Assembly: GCF_024345995.1 (NCBI RefSeq)
Contig: NZ_JAGQCE010000002.1
Span: 186,001 to 250,000 of the forward strand
Reading direction: 5' to 3'
DNA from: Synechococcus sp. Cruz-7E5
GTDB lineage: Bacteria; Cyanobacteriota; Cyanobacteriia; PCC-6307; Cyanobiaceae
Length of the DNA: 64,000 bases
The translations under genes were made by a program, and so were the position numbers. A model generated the notes under the pieces. That model made no database searches. It was not told where the DNA came from and was given only the letters and a program-made list of their open reading frames with translations. Positions 19,012-27,277 of this stretch are shown here, in pieces. How positions within the stretch are numbered: the stretch's first letter is position 1; every line of letters begins with the position of its first letter.

Positions 19012-19236
19012 TCAGAACAGGGGTTCGCTGCAGTGGTAGCCCGCGTCCTGCTGCAGCTCAAGGCGCCGGGCTTCCGCTTCCTCGATCGCCAGCCAGTGAC
19101 GGCGCTTGAGCAGAGGCATCTGGGGGGGCAGGTGGCTGCCTTCGCGGATCTCCACGGCTTCATGGCTGGGCAGGAAGCGGACGTAATCAGACCCTCCATC
19201 CCGGCGGGGGCGAACCAGCCAGATCGGCTGAGGCAT
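19012..19236 (-). CDS. Small conserved protein, possibly DUF1651-like
   Basis: A 74-residue protein (MPQPIWLVRPRRDGGSDYVRF, LPPQMPLLKRRHWLAIEEAEARRLELQQDAGY). The layout W-L-V ... V-R-F ... L-P-P ... K-R-R ... E-E-A ... G-Y recalls the small DUF1651 proteins of marine picocyanobacteria, but the match is by eye only. The start at 19236 is preferred; a longer in-frame start exists at 19263. It lies 60 bp after the end of prfC on the same strand. Confidence 0.6.
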   Translation of the reverse strand: MPQPIWLVRPRRDGGSDYVRFLPSHEAVEIREGSHLPPQMPLLKRRHWLAIEEAEARRLELQQDAGYHCSEPLF

Positions 19237-19296
19237 GGCCGTCACCTTGACCTTTCGTTGCAATTGATTCTGGCGAGGCCAGCGGCGGGCTGTGGC

Positions 19297-20961
19297 TCAG
19301 ATCGCGATCGGCTCCACGCCGCTCACCACCGGCGCCACGGCGCTGAGTTCGAGTTCGGGGTGATCCTCCTTGAGCTGGTTGAGGTTCCACTCGTTCTTGA
19401 ACAGCAGCACCGGCCGGTCCCAGGCATCGCGCACGGTCTTGCAGTTGAAGATGCGGCCCACCTTCTCCAGCGCCGGCCAGCCGCCCGCCACCCAGCGCGC
19501 CACGCTGAAGCCAAGCGGTTCCAGGCGTGTCTCCACCCCGTATTCGTTCTCCAGCCGGTACTGCACCACCTCCATCTGCAGCTGACCGACGGCCGCCAGG
19601 ATCGGATCGCGCTTGCTGGCGTCGGTGTCGTAGAGGATCTGCACCGCCCCCTCCTCGCGCAGCTCATTGACCCCCTTGCGGAAGCTCTTGAAGGCCGAAG
19701 GGTTGGGGTTGCGCAACCAGGCGAAGATTTCCGGGCTGAAGCAGGGAATGCCCTCGTATTCCACCTTCTGGCCCACGTAGAGGGTGTCGCCGATGGCGAA
19801 CATGCCGGGGTTGTTCAGGCCGATCACATCACCGGGGTAGGCGGTTTCGACCACCTCGCGGTCCTGGCCGAACAGCTTCTGGGGGCGTGAGAGGCGGATG
19901 GTGCGGCCGCTGCGGGCATGGCGCACACTCATGTCCTTGTCGAAGCGGCCTGAGCAGACCCGCACGAAGGCGATGCGGTCGCGGTGGCGGGGGTCCATGT
20001 TGGCCTGCAGCTTGAACACGAAGCCGCTGAACTCGGGCCGCAGCGGATCGACGGGGCCGTCGTGGCTGGTGCGGGCCACCGGCCGCTGGGCCAGCTCAAG
20101 GAAGGCATCGAGGAAGGGATGCACACCGAAGTTGGTCATCGCCGAACCGAAGAACACCGGGCTGAGCTCACCTGCATGCACCAGCTCCAGGTCGAGGTCG
20201 GCACCGGCGCCATCCAGCAGCTCCAGTTCCTCAAGGGCCTGAGCCAGGAGTTCCGGCTCCACCAGGTCGGCCAGTTCGGGGCTGCCGGCAGCCAGGCGCC
20301 GCTCGGCGGCCTGTCGACCCCTCTCGGCCCGGGTGAACAGGATCACGTCGCGGCTGCGGCGATCGATCACACCGCGGAAGCGGTCGCCGCTGCCGATCGG
20401 CCAGTTCACCGGCCAGCAGGTGAGGCCCAGCTCGCTCTCGATCTCATCGATCAGCTCCAGCGGGTCACGCCCGGGCCGATCCATCTTGTTGATGAAGGTG
20501 AAGATCGGAATCCGCCGCATGCGGCAGACCTCGAACAGCTTGCGGGTCTGGGGCTCGAGGCCCTTGGCGGCGTCTTCCAGCATCACCGCGTTATCGGCGG
20601 CGGCCAGGGTGCGGTAGGTGTCTTCCGAGAAGTCCTGGTGGCCGGGGGTATCGAGCAGGTTGATCGTGCTGCCGTCGTAGTCGAACTGGAGCACGGTGGA
20701 GGTGATCGAGATGCCGCGCTGCTTCTCCAGCTCCATCCAGTCGGAGGTCACCTTGCGCTGTTCGCCCTTGGCCTTCACCGCCCCGGCCTGCTGAATGGCA
20801 CCGCCGTAGAGCAACAGCTTCTCGGTGAGGGTGGTCTTGCCCGCGTCGGGGTGGGAAATGATCGCGAAATTGCGGCGCCGGGCCACGGCATCAGCCAGGG
20901 CCTGCTGCTCGGGGTCCACGGCCCCGCTCTGTGGTGCCCTGGTGCTGGTGCTGCTGGTCAT
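19297..20961 (-). CDS. prfC: Peptide chain release factor 3
   Basis: GTPase that recycles RF1/RF2 after translation termination. The 554 residues include G1 [14 protein letters not shown], the [12 protein letters not shown] switch [17 protein letters not shown] and [18 protein letters not shown], followed by the RF3 C-terminal domains ([42 protein letters not shown]-type segment). The frame is open to 21081, but the ATG at 20961 matches the family; the extra codons run into a hairpin. Length is near the usual 530. Confidence 0.94.
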   Translation of the reverse strand: MTSSTSTRAPQSGAVDPEQQALADAVARRRNFAIISHPDAGKTTLTEKLLLYGGAIQQAGAVKAKGEQRKVTSDWMELEKQRGISITSTVLQFDYDGSTINLLDTPGHQDFSEDTYRTLAAADNAVMLEDAAKGLEPQTRKLFEVCRMRRIPIFTFINKMDRPGRDPLELIDEIESELGLTCWPVNWPIGSGDRFRGVIDRRSRDVILFTRAERGRQAAERRLAAGSPELADLVEPELLAQALEELELLDGAGADLDLELVHAGELSPVFFGSAMTNFGVHPFLDAFLELAQRPVARTSHDGPVDPLRPEFSGFVFKLQANMDPRHRDRIAFVRVCSGRFDKDMSVRHARSGRTIRLSRPQKLFGQDREVVETAYPGDVIGLNNPGMFAIGDTLYVGQKVEYEGIPCFSPEIFAWLRNPNPSAFKSFRKGVNELREEGAVQILYDTDASKRDPILAAVGQLQMEVVQYRLENEYGVETRLEPLGFSVARWVAGGWPALEKVGRIFNCKTVRDAWDRPVLLFKNEWNLNQLKEDHPELELSAVAPVVSGVEPIAI

Positions 20962-21073
20962 GGAGCCAGCCTGACAGGCCACGCCAGGGCGCTGCCACTG
21001 GTGGCCGCCAGAGCTTGCAGACCCCATTGGTGGCGGTAGCCTTGATGATGCGTTTGGGGGAACCCACGCGAAA

Positions 21074-21103
21074 AAGCTCAAGGCGCTGCAACGCCTTGAG
21101 CTT
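21074..21103 (-). terminator. Perfect 12-bp hairpin with T-run on the minus strand
   Basis: AAGCTCAAGGCG (21074-21085) is the exact reverse complement of CGCCTTGAGCTT (21092-21103), with the 6-nt loop CTGCAA. On the minus strand the stem ends in and is followed by five T residues, as in an intrinsic terminator. No clear minus-strand gene lies just to its right, so it may instead be a leader attenuator or insulating element upstream of prfC. On the plus strand it would sit in the leader of the small ORF at 21131. Confidence 0.55.
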
Positions 21104-21130
21104 GAAACTGTTTCTTGGAGGTCAAACCAA

Positions 21131-21337
21131 GTGGATCAAAGCTTCTTCCTCAGCCCAGACCAATCCAAATTATCATCCCAAAATCTTCCAATCGATGGGA
21201 AGGAAAGCAGCCATTTTGAAAATCGACACAAAGACCAAGCTCAGCTGTTCACGACTGAAGAGCGTAATCTCATTATGATTCTTGAACGGTTTCGCTTAGA
21301 CCCCTCAAGTGATGAGCATCCTGCCTGCCCAGGTTGA
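21131..21337 (+). CDS. Possible small protein, unknown
   Basis: A 68-codon frame starting with GTG, preceded by a good GGAGG at 21117-21121 (9-nt spacing). The product is polar ([38 protein letters not shown] near the C-terminus) and its codons are AT-richer than neighbours. I recognise no family. The ribosome-binding site and helical C-terminus are in its favour; the base composition and short length are against. It could be a foreign or decaying gene. Confidence 0.35.
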   Translation: MDQSFFLSPDQSKLSSQNLPIDGKESSHFENRHKDQAQLFTTEERNLIMILERFRLDPSSDEHPACPG

Positions 21338-21434
21338 AAGAGGTGTGGATTCCCCTTGGCGATAGGGGCTTGTTGCGCGAATGGCCAGTTCGATGGAGGC
21401 CCACCAGCTTCTCGAATGGAACGGTAAGGCTGGC

Positions 21435-21440
21435 TACAAT
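21435..21440 (+). promoter_or_regulatory. Likely -10 element of the nrdJ promoter
   Basis: TACAAT lies 82 bp before the nrdJ start in a locally AT-rich stretch. It matches TATAAT at five of six positions. No strong -35 hexamer sits 16-18 bp upstream, which is common for cyanobacterial promoters. A near-palindrome, CACACAATCTGTGG, follows at about 21443-21456 and could be an operator over the transcription start. Confidence 0.4.
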
Positions 21441-21521
21441 TCACACAATCTGTGGGGTTAGCCCCTGGTCTGGCCGCTAGCCCTGGCGTAAGTTGCCGCT
21501 CAAGCTCCGAGATTCTTTGTT

Positions 21522-23933
21522 GTGACCCTCTCAGCCAAGCCGCTTCCAAAGGTCGAACAAGTTGATTTTGTAAATCTCGTGGCAACGCATGCCAGTGGCA
21601 CCGGCTCGGGCCGGCTGCAGGGCGGCCAGATCGGCGCCAACGGCCTGCTGGAGCCTGATTTCCCGCCCACGGCCCCGGCGGCTAACCCCGTTTTTTACCG
21701 CACCTATTCCCGCCGCACCCCAGGCGGCCGCGAGAGCTGGCTCCAGGTGGCCGAGCGCAACCTGGAGGGTCTGCGCCAGCTGGGCCAGCTCAATGCCGAG
21801 GAAGTGGAGCTGATCCGGCGCATGCAGAAGCACCAGCAGGCGCTGCCGTCGGGGCGCTGGCTGTGGATTGGTGGCACCCCCTGGATCGAGCAGCGCCATA
21901 ACTTCTCCGGCGCCTACAACTGCACCTCCACCAACCTGATCGACTGGGAAGCCTTCGGTCTGATGATGGACCTGGCGATGATGGGCTGCGGAACCGGCGC
22001 CATCATCGAGCCGCACCTGATCGAGCGGCTGCCGCTGGTGCGCAACCGGCTGGTGATCGAGAGCGTCAGCCCGATCGGCCTCACCCCCGCCGGAGCGCGC
22101 CAGGAGGCCACCAGCCACAGCATCGATGGCAACCGGGTGTCGATCAAGGTGGGCGACACCCGCCGCGGCTGGGTCGACAGCTACCAGCTGCTGCTGGAGC
22201 TCAGCAGTGATGAGCGCTTCGACGCCGAGACGCCGATCACGGTGAGCGTGGACCTTTCCGATGTGCGGCCGGTGGGCGAAACGCTCAAGGGCTTCGGCGG
22301 CATGGCCAACCCCGTGAAGCTGGGCGACCTGTACGGCCGCGTGGCCCAGATCCTCAACAAGGCGATCGGCCGCCGGCTCAGCTCGGTGGAGTGCTGCCTG
22401 CTGATCGATGAGGCGGCGGTCACGATCGTGGCCGGCAATATCCGCCGCAGCGCCGGCATGCGCCAGTTCTCCGCGGAGGATTCCTCTGCTGCCGGCGCCA
22501 AGGAGAACCTCTGGCAACAGGACGCCGAGGGCAACTGGAGCATTGACCCCGAGCGCGATGCGCTGCGGATGGCCAACCACACCCGGGTGTTCCACAGCCG
22601 CCCTTCAAAAGAAGTGGTGCTGGAGGCGGTGGTCAAGCAGTTCCAGAGCGGCGAAGGGGCAATCCAGTTCGCGCCCGAAGCGATTGCCCGCTCCAATGCC
22701 GACCTGCTGACCACCCCGGAGCTGCGCAGCGAGTTCATCGACATCTATGTGGACCAGGGCCGCGAGGAAGCCGGCCGCTGGTTGCAGCTGAATCATCCAG
22801 AGATCAGTGCCGCCGAGCTGGAGCACCGTCTAGGGCGCTATGGGCTGAATCCATGCGGTGAAATATTGGGTGCTGATTTCCACTGCAACCTGGCGGAAGT
22901 TCATCTGAACCGGATCGATCCGGCTGACCACCAGGCCCAGGCCGATGCGTTCAAGGCTGGCGGCCTGGCGGTGGCCTGCCTGCTCAACCACGACTTCGAA
23001 GTGGAGCGCTACCGCCAGAGCCGCGCCTGGGATCCGATTGTGGGGGTGAGCTTCACCGGCCTGTTCGACTTCTTCGTGCATGCCTTCGGCACCCCTTGGT
23101 TGAACTGGTGGGAGCAGGGCCGCCCTGAAACGGAGCAGGGGCTGAAGTTCAAGGCCCAGGAAGCGGAGTATCTGGGCCGCTGGAAGCAGATCGTGAATGA
23201 AGCGGTGTGGGACTACTGCGACCGCCACGGTCTGCGTCGCCCCAACCGCTGCACCACCGTGCAACCGGCCGGCACCAAGAGCCTGCTCACGGGCGCCAGC
23301 CCCGGCTGGCATCCGCCCAAGGCGCAGCGCTTCATCCGCCGCATCACCTTCCGCAAGAACGATCCGGTGGCGCTGGCCTGTATGGACTACGGCTACACGA
23401 TCGTTCCCAGCCAATCCGACAAGGACGAGCAGGGGCGATTGCTGGATGATCCCTTTGATCCCCGCTGCGGCGAATGGCTGGTGGAGATTCCCACTGAGGT
23501 GAGCTGGGCGAACATCCCGGGCGCCGATGCGGTGGAGATCAACAACTTCTCGGCCCTGGCCCAGTTCGACTTCTACATGCAGGTGCAGAAGCACTACACG
23601 GCCCATAACACCTCCGCCACGGTGGAGTTCCGCGAGAACGAGATCGAGCCACTGGCCGAGGCGATCCACCAGGCGATCGATGGAGGGGAGGGTTACATCT
23701 CGGCGGCGCTGCTGGCCCGCTTCGATGCCAATGCCACCTTCCCGCGGCTGCCGTTCGAGCCGATCGACCAGGCCACTTACACGCGCCTGCAGCAGGAAGT
23801 GGCCGCCCGCTGCCGCACCGCAGATTTCTTTGAAGCGCTGCAGCGTTACGACCAGGGCGAACTGGTGGAAGCTGGACCCGCCGGCTGTGATTCCGACAAG
23901 TGCCTGATGCCCCTGGCCAAACCCGCCTCATGA
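21522..23933 (+). CDS. nrdJ: Class II (adenosylcobalamin-dependent) ribonucleoside-triphosphate reductase
   Basis: A monomeric RTPR-type reductase makes dNTPs using a cobalamin-generated thiyl radical, needing no oxygen-dependent subunit. The 803 residues include GRWLWIGGTPWIEQRHNFSGAYNCTSTN, here cited only by its ends GRWLWIGG and NCTS, the substrate-site NPCGEILGADFHCNL, and the C-terminal cysteine pair in GCDSDKCLMP used for re-reduction. No intein interrupts it. The start is GTG at 21522. Picocyanobacteria typically rely on this B12-dependent enzyme. It is translationally coupled (ATGA) to a small secreted protein. Confidence 0.96.
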   Translation: MTLSAKPLPKVEQVDFVNLVATHASGTGSGRLQGGQIGANGLLEPDFPPTAPAANPVFYRTYSRRTPGGRESWLQVAERNLEGLRQLGQLNAEEVELIRRMQKHQQALPSGRWLWIGGTPWIEQRHNFSGAYNCTSTNLIDWEAFGLMMDLAMMGCGTGAIIEPHLIERLPLVRNRLVIESVSPIGLTPAGARQEATSHSIDGNRVSIKVGDTRRGWVDSYQLLLELSSDERFDAETPITVSVDLSDVRPVGETLKGFGGMANPVKLGDLYGRVAQILNKAIGRRLSSVECCLLIDEAAVTIVAGNIRRSAGMRQFSAEDSSAAGAKENLWQQDAEGNWSIDPERDALRMANHTRVFHSRPSKEVVLEAVVKQFQSGEGAIQFAPEAIARSNADLLTTPELRSEFIDIYVDQGREEAGRWLQLNHPEISAAELEHRLGRYGLNPCGEILGADFHCNLAEVHLNRIDPADHQAQADAFKAGGLAVACLLNHDFEVERYRQSRAWDPIVGVSFTGLFDFFVHAFGTPWLNWWEQGRPETEQGLKFKAQEAEYLGRWKQIVNEAVWDYCDRHGLRRPNRCTTVQPAGTKSLLTGASPGWHPPKAQRFIRRITFRKNDPVALACMDYGYTIVPSQSDKDEQGRLLDDPFDPRCGEWLVEIPTEVSWANIPGADAVEINNFSALAQFDFYMQVQKHYTAHNTSATVEFRENEIEPLAEAIHQAIDGGEGYISAALLARFDANATFPRLPFEPIDQATYTRLQQEVAARCRTADFFEALQRYDQGELVEAGPAGCDSDKCLMPLAKPAS

Positions 23934-24199
23934 GCTGCCGCAGCTGGCCTGCGGGCGTGGTGATCAGTCTGCTGTGCCTGAGCCTGCCTGCCCGGGCCAG
24001 CAGTGATCTCAACCCTGACATCGAGAAGATGTGCCAGGGGCTGGCGGTGATCAACACCGAGCTGGGGGCTACTGCAGCCCCGGGCACACCGATGGGCAAG
24101 CGCATGCAGAACGAGTTGTCGCTCAGCCAGGCTCAATACGGCGCGCTGTGGTCGCTGATGAAGCTCACGCCCACCAGCACCTGCTCCTCTTTGTATTGA
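23930..24199 (+). CDS. Small secreted protein of unknown function, coupled to nrdJ
   Basis: The 89-residue protein starts at the ATG overlapping the nrdJ stop. It has a signal peptide (MSCRSWPAGVVISLLCLSLP, cleavage near ARA-SS) and a mature part of about 65 residues with cysteines at CQGL and TSTCSS, and a helical middle (NELSLSQAQYGALWSLMKL). The coupling to nrdJ may only reflect a compact transcript. I do not recognise the family. It is the last host-like gene before base composition changes. Confidence 0.65.
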   Translation: MSCRSWPAGVVISLLCLSLPARASSDLNPDIEKMCQGLAVINTELGATAAPGTPMGKRMQNELSLSQAQYGALWSLMKLTPTSTCSSLY

Positions 24200-24410
24200 G
24201 TGAATATCTGCTGGGAGGTGGGTTTGCAGACCACGGCTACGGTTGAATAGTCGGTAACTAAAACCTTCGCCCCAGAGGGATTCTTATCTCATCATCCAAA
24301 CCGCCATCGACTGGTTCACGGGAAGGAAAGCCCGTCAGGGATGGTTCACGGAAACCATCCAATATCAAGGTAGGCCTATATTGAGCAATGCTCATCGCAA
24401 CAGAGTGAAG
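24200..24410. repeat. Spacer at the island's left edge with hairpins and a short direct repeat
   Basis: Gene-free 210 bp. It contains a perfect 8-bp stem, GGATGGTT/AACCATCC (24339-24346 and 24353-24360, 6-nt loop), a 5-bp stem ACGGG/CCCGT (24318-24335) and TGGTTCACGG repeated directly at 24312-24321 and 24342-24351. GGTAGGC at 24369-24375 differs by one base from the attC R-box GTTAGGC, but no matching partner box is clear, so I do not call an attC site here. A promoter for the next gene is expected but not obvious. Confidence 0.5.
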
Positions 24411-25241
24411 ATGTCAGCGAATCCCCTCCAGGATGCAAAAGACGGGCTTGTACTGGCTGGGGAGCTGATCAGGCTTGCCGGCGAGGACCCAAAGGCACGT
24501 GAAGCGGCTGCGCATCTAGGCGAAGCGGCAGTAACAATTTCACAAACGATCAACAATGCACTTCTGCCACTCGCGGCTGTAAACTTCGCAATCGAAAAGG
24601 CACGAATATACTTTTCAGAAAGATTTGGAGATGAGCTTTCTGCAAAGGCAGCAAATATACCTGTTGATCAGCTTGTCGAGCCCAAGGCGTCAATTGCTGG
24701 ACCAGCGCTTCAAGGCCTCGCATTTTGCTTTGAAGAAGCAGATCTTAAGGAGATGTATCTGAATCTCCTTGCTACTTCCATGGACAAGCAAGTTGCTTCA
24801 AACGCACACCCAGCTTTTGTAGAAGTCATAAGGCAGTTAAGTGCTGAAGATGCAGCGCTTCTTAAGTCGGTGCTTGCTGGAAAAGCTGGCTCAATCGGTA
24901 TTGTTCGGGCAATTCTTAAAACCGAAGGTAAAGATGGATTTAGTGTACTTCAGAATCATATTCTTAGAACAGCTGATTCTGATGATGATGCTCTAGTGGC
25001 AATTCCTGGCTTAGCGGCAATCGTCGAGAACTGGCAGCGGCTGGGGTTGATCGTGGTTGACTATGCAATAATGCTCGTCGGTGACACGTTGTATGACTGG
25101 GCTGATGACCACCCAGACGTCATACGGTTGAGGGAGGGCAACACACAGAGTGGAAAGGTTGTTGAGTTGGGATTAGGCGTGATGTATCGCACTGATTGGG
25201 GAGAACGATTCGCTAAGGCAGTTGGCCTTTCTGATTCATAA
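24411..25241 (+). CDS. Abi-alpha (DUF4393) family protein, putative abortive-infection gene
   Basis: The 276-residue protein matches the DUF4393/Abi_alpha family. Its central signature runs from VEPKASIAGPALQGLAF through LKEMYLNLLATSMDK to HPAFVEVIRQLSAEDAALL, preceded by an amphipathic helical part (QTINNALLPLAAVNFAIEKA) and followed by a divergent C-terminus. Family members occur in phage-defence loci and prophages; the mechanism is not established. The start at 24411 (MSANPLQDAKDGLVLAGEL) is preferred to a TTG at 24381. GC is visibly lower than in host genes, showing transfer. A 9-bp inverted repeat (25221-25229 and 25247-25255) spans its stop codon. Confidence 0.85.
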   Translation: MSANPLQDAKDGLVLAGELIRLAGEDPKAREAAAHLGEAAVTISQTINNALLPLAAVNFAIEKARIYFSERFGDELSAKAANIPVDQLVEPKASIAGPALQGLAFCFEEADLKEMYLNLLATSMDKQVASNAHPAFVEVIRQLSAEDAALLKSVLAGKAGSIGIVRAILKTEGKDGFSVLQNHILRTADSDDDALVAIPGLAAIVENWQRLGLIVVDYAIMLVGDTLYDWADDHPDVIRLREGNTQSGKVVELGLGVMYRTDWGERFAKAVGLSDS

Positions 25242-25248
25242 GAAGCAA

Positions 25249-25348
25249 GGCCAACCAGTCCACTCCAGCAGGCGGGAAATGCCACTTTCCGGAACCTAGG
25301 AGGAGATCCTCCAAAACACTTTCGCCCGCTGCTGAGAGAGCGTTAGGC
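25249..25348 (+). other. attC-like recombination site after the Abi-alpha gene
   Basis: The 100-bp segment ends in GTTAGGC (25342-25348), a perfect R-box of the integron attC consensus GTTRRRY. It begins with GGCCAAC (25249-25255), a fair match to the partner box. Inside, CTCCAGCAG (25263-25271) pairs with CTGCTGAGAG (25329-25338) with one extrahelical base, and the stem continues through GCGGGAAA against TTTCGCCCG. One bulged base in the L-box and unpaired spacers are hallmarks of folded attC sites. The next gene starts 35 bp later. I did this by eye, without a covariance model. Confidence 0.5.
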
Positions 25349-25383
25349 TTCACAAAAAAACCGCCCGTCAGAGAGGCACGCCA

Positions 25384-27141
25384 ATGGCAATCTTGCTTGA
25401 TTCGGTCGAGATCTCGAACTTCAGATCGGTCTCTAGTTGCGCCCTTCCGCTAAGCACTTACACGCCGATCATCGGCTATAACAACTCGGGCAAGAGCAAC
25501 TCAATCACCGCTATTCAGTGGCTGCTTCGGCGATCGTTGCTTGCGAAAGCAGATTTTCATAGTGCCGCACTGCCCATCGAGGTCGTTGGAACAATCACTG
25601 GCGTTACGGCGGCGCATGTGGCGGAAATGCCTCCCCCTCAGCAGCGGCAGATCACACCTTACATAGCAGGAGAGACGCTGAAGGTGAAGCGCACACAGCC
25701 ACCTACTGCTAGCAAAGCCGGCGAGATCACCCTATCGGTATGGGATCCGACAACATTGTCTTGGAACGCCAATCCAACAGGAATCGACAACGCGCTGGGC
25801 GCCCTACTTCCAGAGCCAATCCGTATTGGCGCGATGGAGAACGCTGCAGAAGACGCGGCAAAGTCGAAGACAACGACCACTATCGGCAAGTTGCTCGCTG
25901 AGTTCATTGCACCGGTCAGAGCGGCCCACGCCGTAGAGCTGTCCGGCTTCCTTCAGGAGATCTCCCGTCGTGTCAGCGCAGATGGCGACATGCGCTTTGC
26001 CGAGCTAGTCACGATCGAGAATCAGATCACAGTCAAGGTCAACGACCTCTTTCCTGGTATTGGCGCGAAGCTGCACTTTCCGGTCCCCGAGCTTGAAGAC
26101 CTCGTCAAGGGCGGCACACTGCGACTTCAAGAGGGCACAAACTCTCCCCGTGACTTTGGCTCGTATGGTCACGGAACCCAGCGTTCAGTGCAGATGGCAT
26201 TGGTCCGGCACTTGGCAGAGGTCCGCCGTGGCGCTGGACCTGGGCTTGGCACGACGCTTCTACTTATCGATGAACCAGAGCTCTACCTCCACCCGTTCGC
26301 TGTAGAGCAAATTCGTGCCGCACTCAAGTCTCTTGGAAGGACAGGATACCAAGTTATCTTTTCGACGCACTCGGCTCAGCTCGTGCCTGCGTCCGATGCG
26401 CAGTTCGCCCTGCTCATGAGGAAAGATGCTGCGCGGGGTACGTATGCCAGGAGTAGGTTGCGTGACGCCATCCAGAGAGCAGTGCCGAACTCGGTTCATC
26501 AGATGGAGCAACTCTTCACTCTTGGGAACTCAAGCCAAGTTCTCTTTGCCGACCGAGTGTTGCTAACTGAAGGAAAGACCGAATTGCGCCTGCTTCCTGC
26601 CATCTATGAGGCCATAGCCGGCCGCAGCCTCGGCCAAGAGCGCTGCGCGCTTGTTGCTCAGAGCGGCGTCAACGACACTAGGAAGTCGACTGAAATCCTC
26701 GCCGCAATGGACGTACCTTGCAAAGCAATTGTCGACTTGGACTACGCGTTCAGTGGAGCAGTCCGCGATGGATACCTGGTAGCTACCGATCCCGACATAT
26801 CTGCATTGAAGCTGGAGTTGGCGTCACTAGCCGCCGCCGGTAGGGTCTCGGTTGGCCCTAACGGCCTGCCTCAGGGCGGAGTCGTTACCTCGGCGCAGGC
26901 ATTCGTTCTTTTAGCACAACATATCGGCGCTCAGCCGCACATAGTTTCTCTTCACTCGAAACTTCTCGCGCAGAACATCTGGCTTTGGCAGCTCGGCGAC
27001 ATTGAGGCGCACTTGGGCCTTGCCGAAAAGTCAGAGCGTGAGTGGGCGCGTTTCAACGTCGATCTAAATACAAGAGGACTGCATGCGGCATGTCCACACC
27101 CTGCATCTATCCAACAAATGCTCGCGTGGGCAATTATGTGA
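25384..27141 (+). CDS. OLD-family ATPase-TOPRIM nuclease (defence-type)
   Basis: The 585-residue protein has an SMC/ABC-like ATPase half with Walker A GYNNSGKS (31-38), a GSYGHGTQRSVQMAL signature-like loop and Walker B LLLIDEPELYLHP (Asp296, Glu297), then FSTHSAQL. The C-terminal half is a TOPRIM domain with Glu396 in LLTEGKTE and DxD at 451-453 (VDLDYAF). This is the plan of OLD nucleases, which cut DNA in phage defence; class 2 members are Gabija GajA, paired with a UvrD-like helicase. No helicase or reverse transcriptase is adjacent, so it is a standalone type or works with its Abi-alpha neighbour. All catalytic motifs look intact. Confidence 0.88.
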   Translation: MAILLDSVEISNFRSVSSCALPLSTYTPIIGYNNSGKSNSITAIQWLLRRSLLAKADFHSAALPIEVVGTITGVTAAHVAEMPPPQQRQITPYIAGETLKVKRTQPPTASKAGEITLSVWDPTTLSWNANPTGIDNALGALLPEPIRIGAMENAAEDAAKSKTTTTIGKLLAEFIAPVRAAHAVELSGFLQEISRRVSADGDMRFAELVTIENQITVKVNDLFPGIGAKLHFPVPELEDLVKGGTLRLQEGTNSPRDFGSYGHGTQRSVQMALVRHLAEVRRGAGPGLGTTLLLIDEPELYLHPFAVEQIRAALKSLGRTGYQVIFSTHSAQLVPASDAQFALLMRKDAARGTYARSRLRDAIQRAVPNSVHQMEQLFTLGNSSQVLFADRVLLTEGKTELRLLPAIYEAIAGRSLGQERCALVAQSGVNDTRKSTEILAAMDVPCKAIVDLDYAFSGAVRDGYLVATDPDISALKLELASLAAAGRVSVGPNGLPQGGVVTSAQAFVLLAQHIGAQPHIVSLHSKLLAQNIWLWQLGDIEAHLGLAEKSEREWARFNVDLNTRGLHAACPHPASIQQMLAWAIM

Positions 27142-27142
27142 A

Positions 27143-27268
27143 TTCTAACCCTTCGTAGGAGTCGACTCGCATCAGCATGGCAATTGGCCCACCTCTCGGA
27201 GTGGTCCTTCATCCGTCCAGCGGGCCGAGCGCCACACCGGCGCTCGCGCCTCAGCTCAATCGTTCGGC
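27143..27268 (+). other. Second attC-like site, after the OLD-family gene
   Basis: Starting one base after the stop codon, TTCTAAC (27143-27149) resembles an R-box and the segment ends in GTTCGGC (27262-27268), which departs from GTTRRRY at one position. Between them GAGTCGACTCGC pairs imperfectly with GCGCCTCAGCTC, and a perfect 7-bp stem GAGCGCC/GGCGCTC lies further in. A length of 126 bp suits large attC sites. A ribosome-binding site and the next start codon follow within 10 bp, as in gene cassettes. The match is weaker than at 25249-25348. Confidence 0.4.
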
Positions 27269-27277
27269 AGGAGGACG

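Larger units (their letters stand above)
20962..21521. other. 560-bp AT-richer spacer between prfC and nrdJ
   Basis: This is one of the two longest stretches outside the island without a firm gene, and its middle (about 21,100-21,310) is clearly AT-richer than the flanks. It holds a perfect hairpin (21074-21103), a possible 68-codon ORF with a ribosome-binding site (21131-21337) and the probable nrdJ promoter (about 21435). I looked for a cobalamin riboswitch, expected if B12 controlled reductase genes here, and saw no B12-box consensus. No tRNA is visible. Confidence 0.6.

Noticed and set aside
21441-21458. NrdR box upstream of nrdJ (CACACAATCTGTGG)
   Set aside because: Palindromic in part, but the spacing and central bases do not follow the NrdR core found at dnaE and dnaG.
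21340-21521. Cobalamin riboswitch in the nrdJ leader
   Set aside because: Looked for a B12-box consensus and found none; nrdJ itself uses B12, so such control would be unexpected.
21522-23933. Intein in nrdJ
   Set aside because: Length and motif spacing are continuous; no splice-junction Cys or Ser plus His-Asn pattern.
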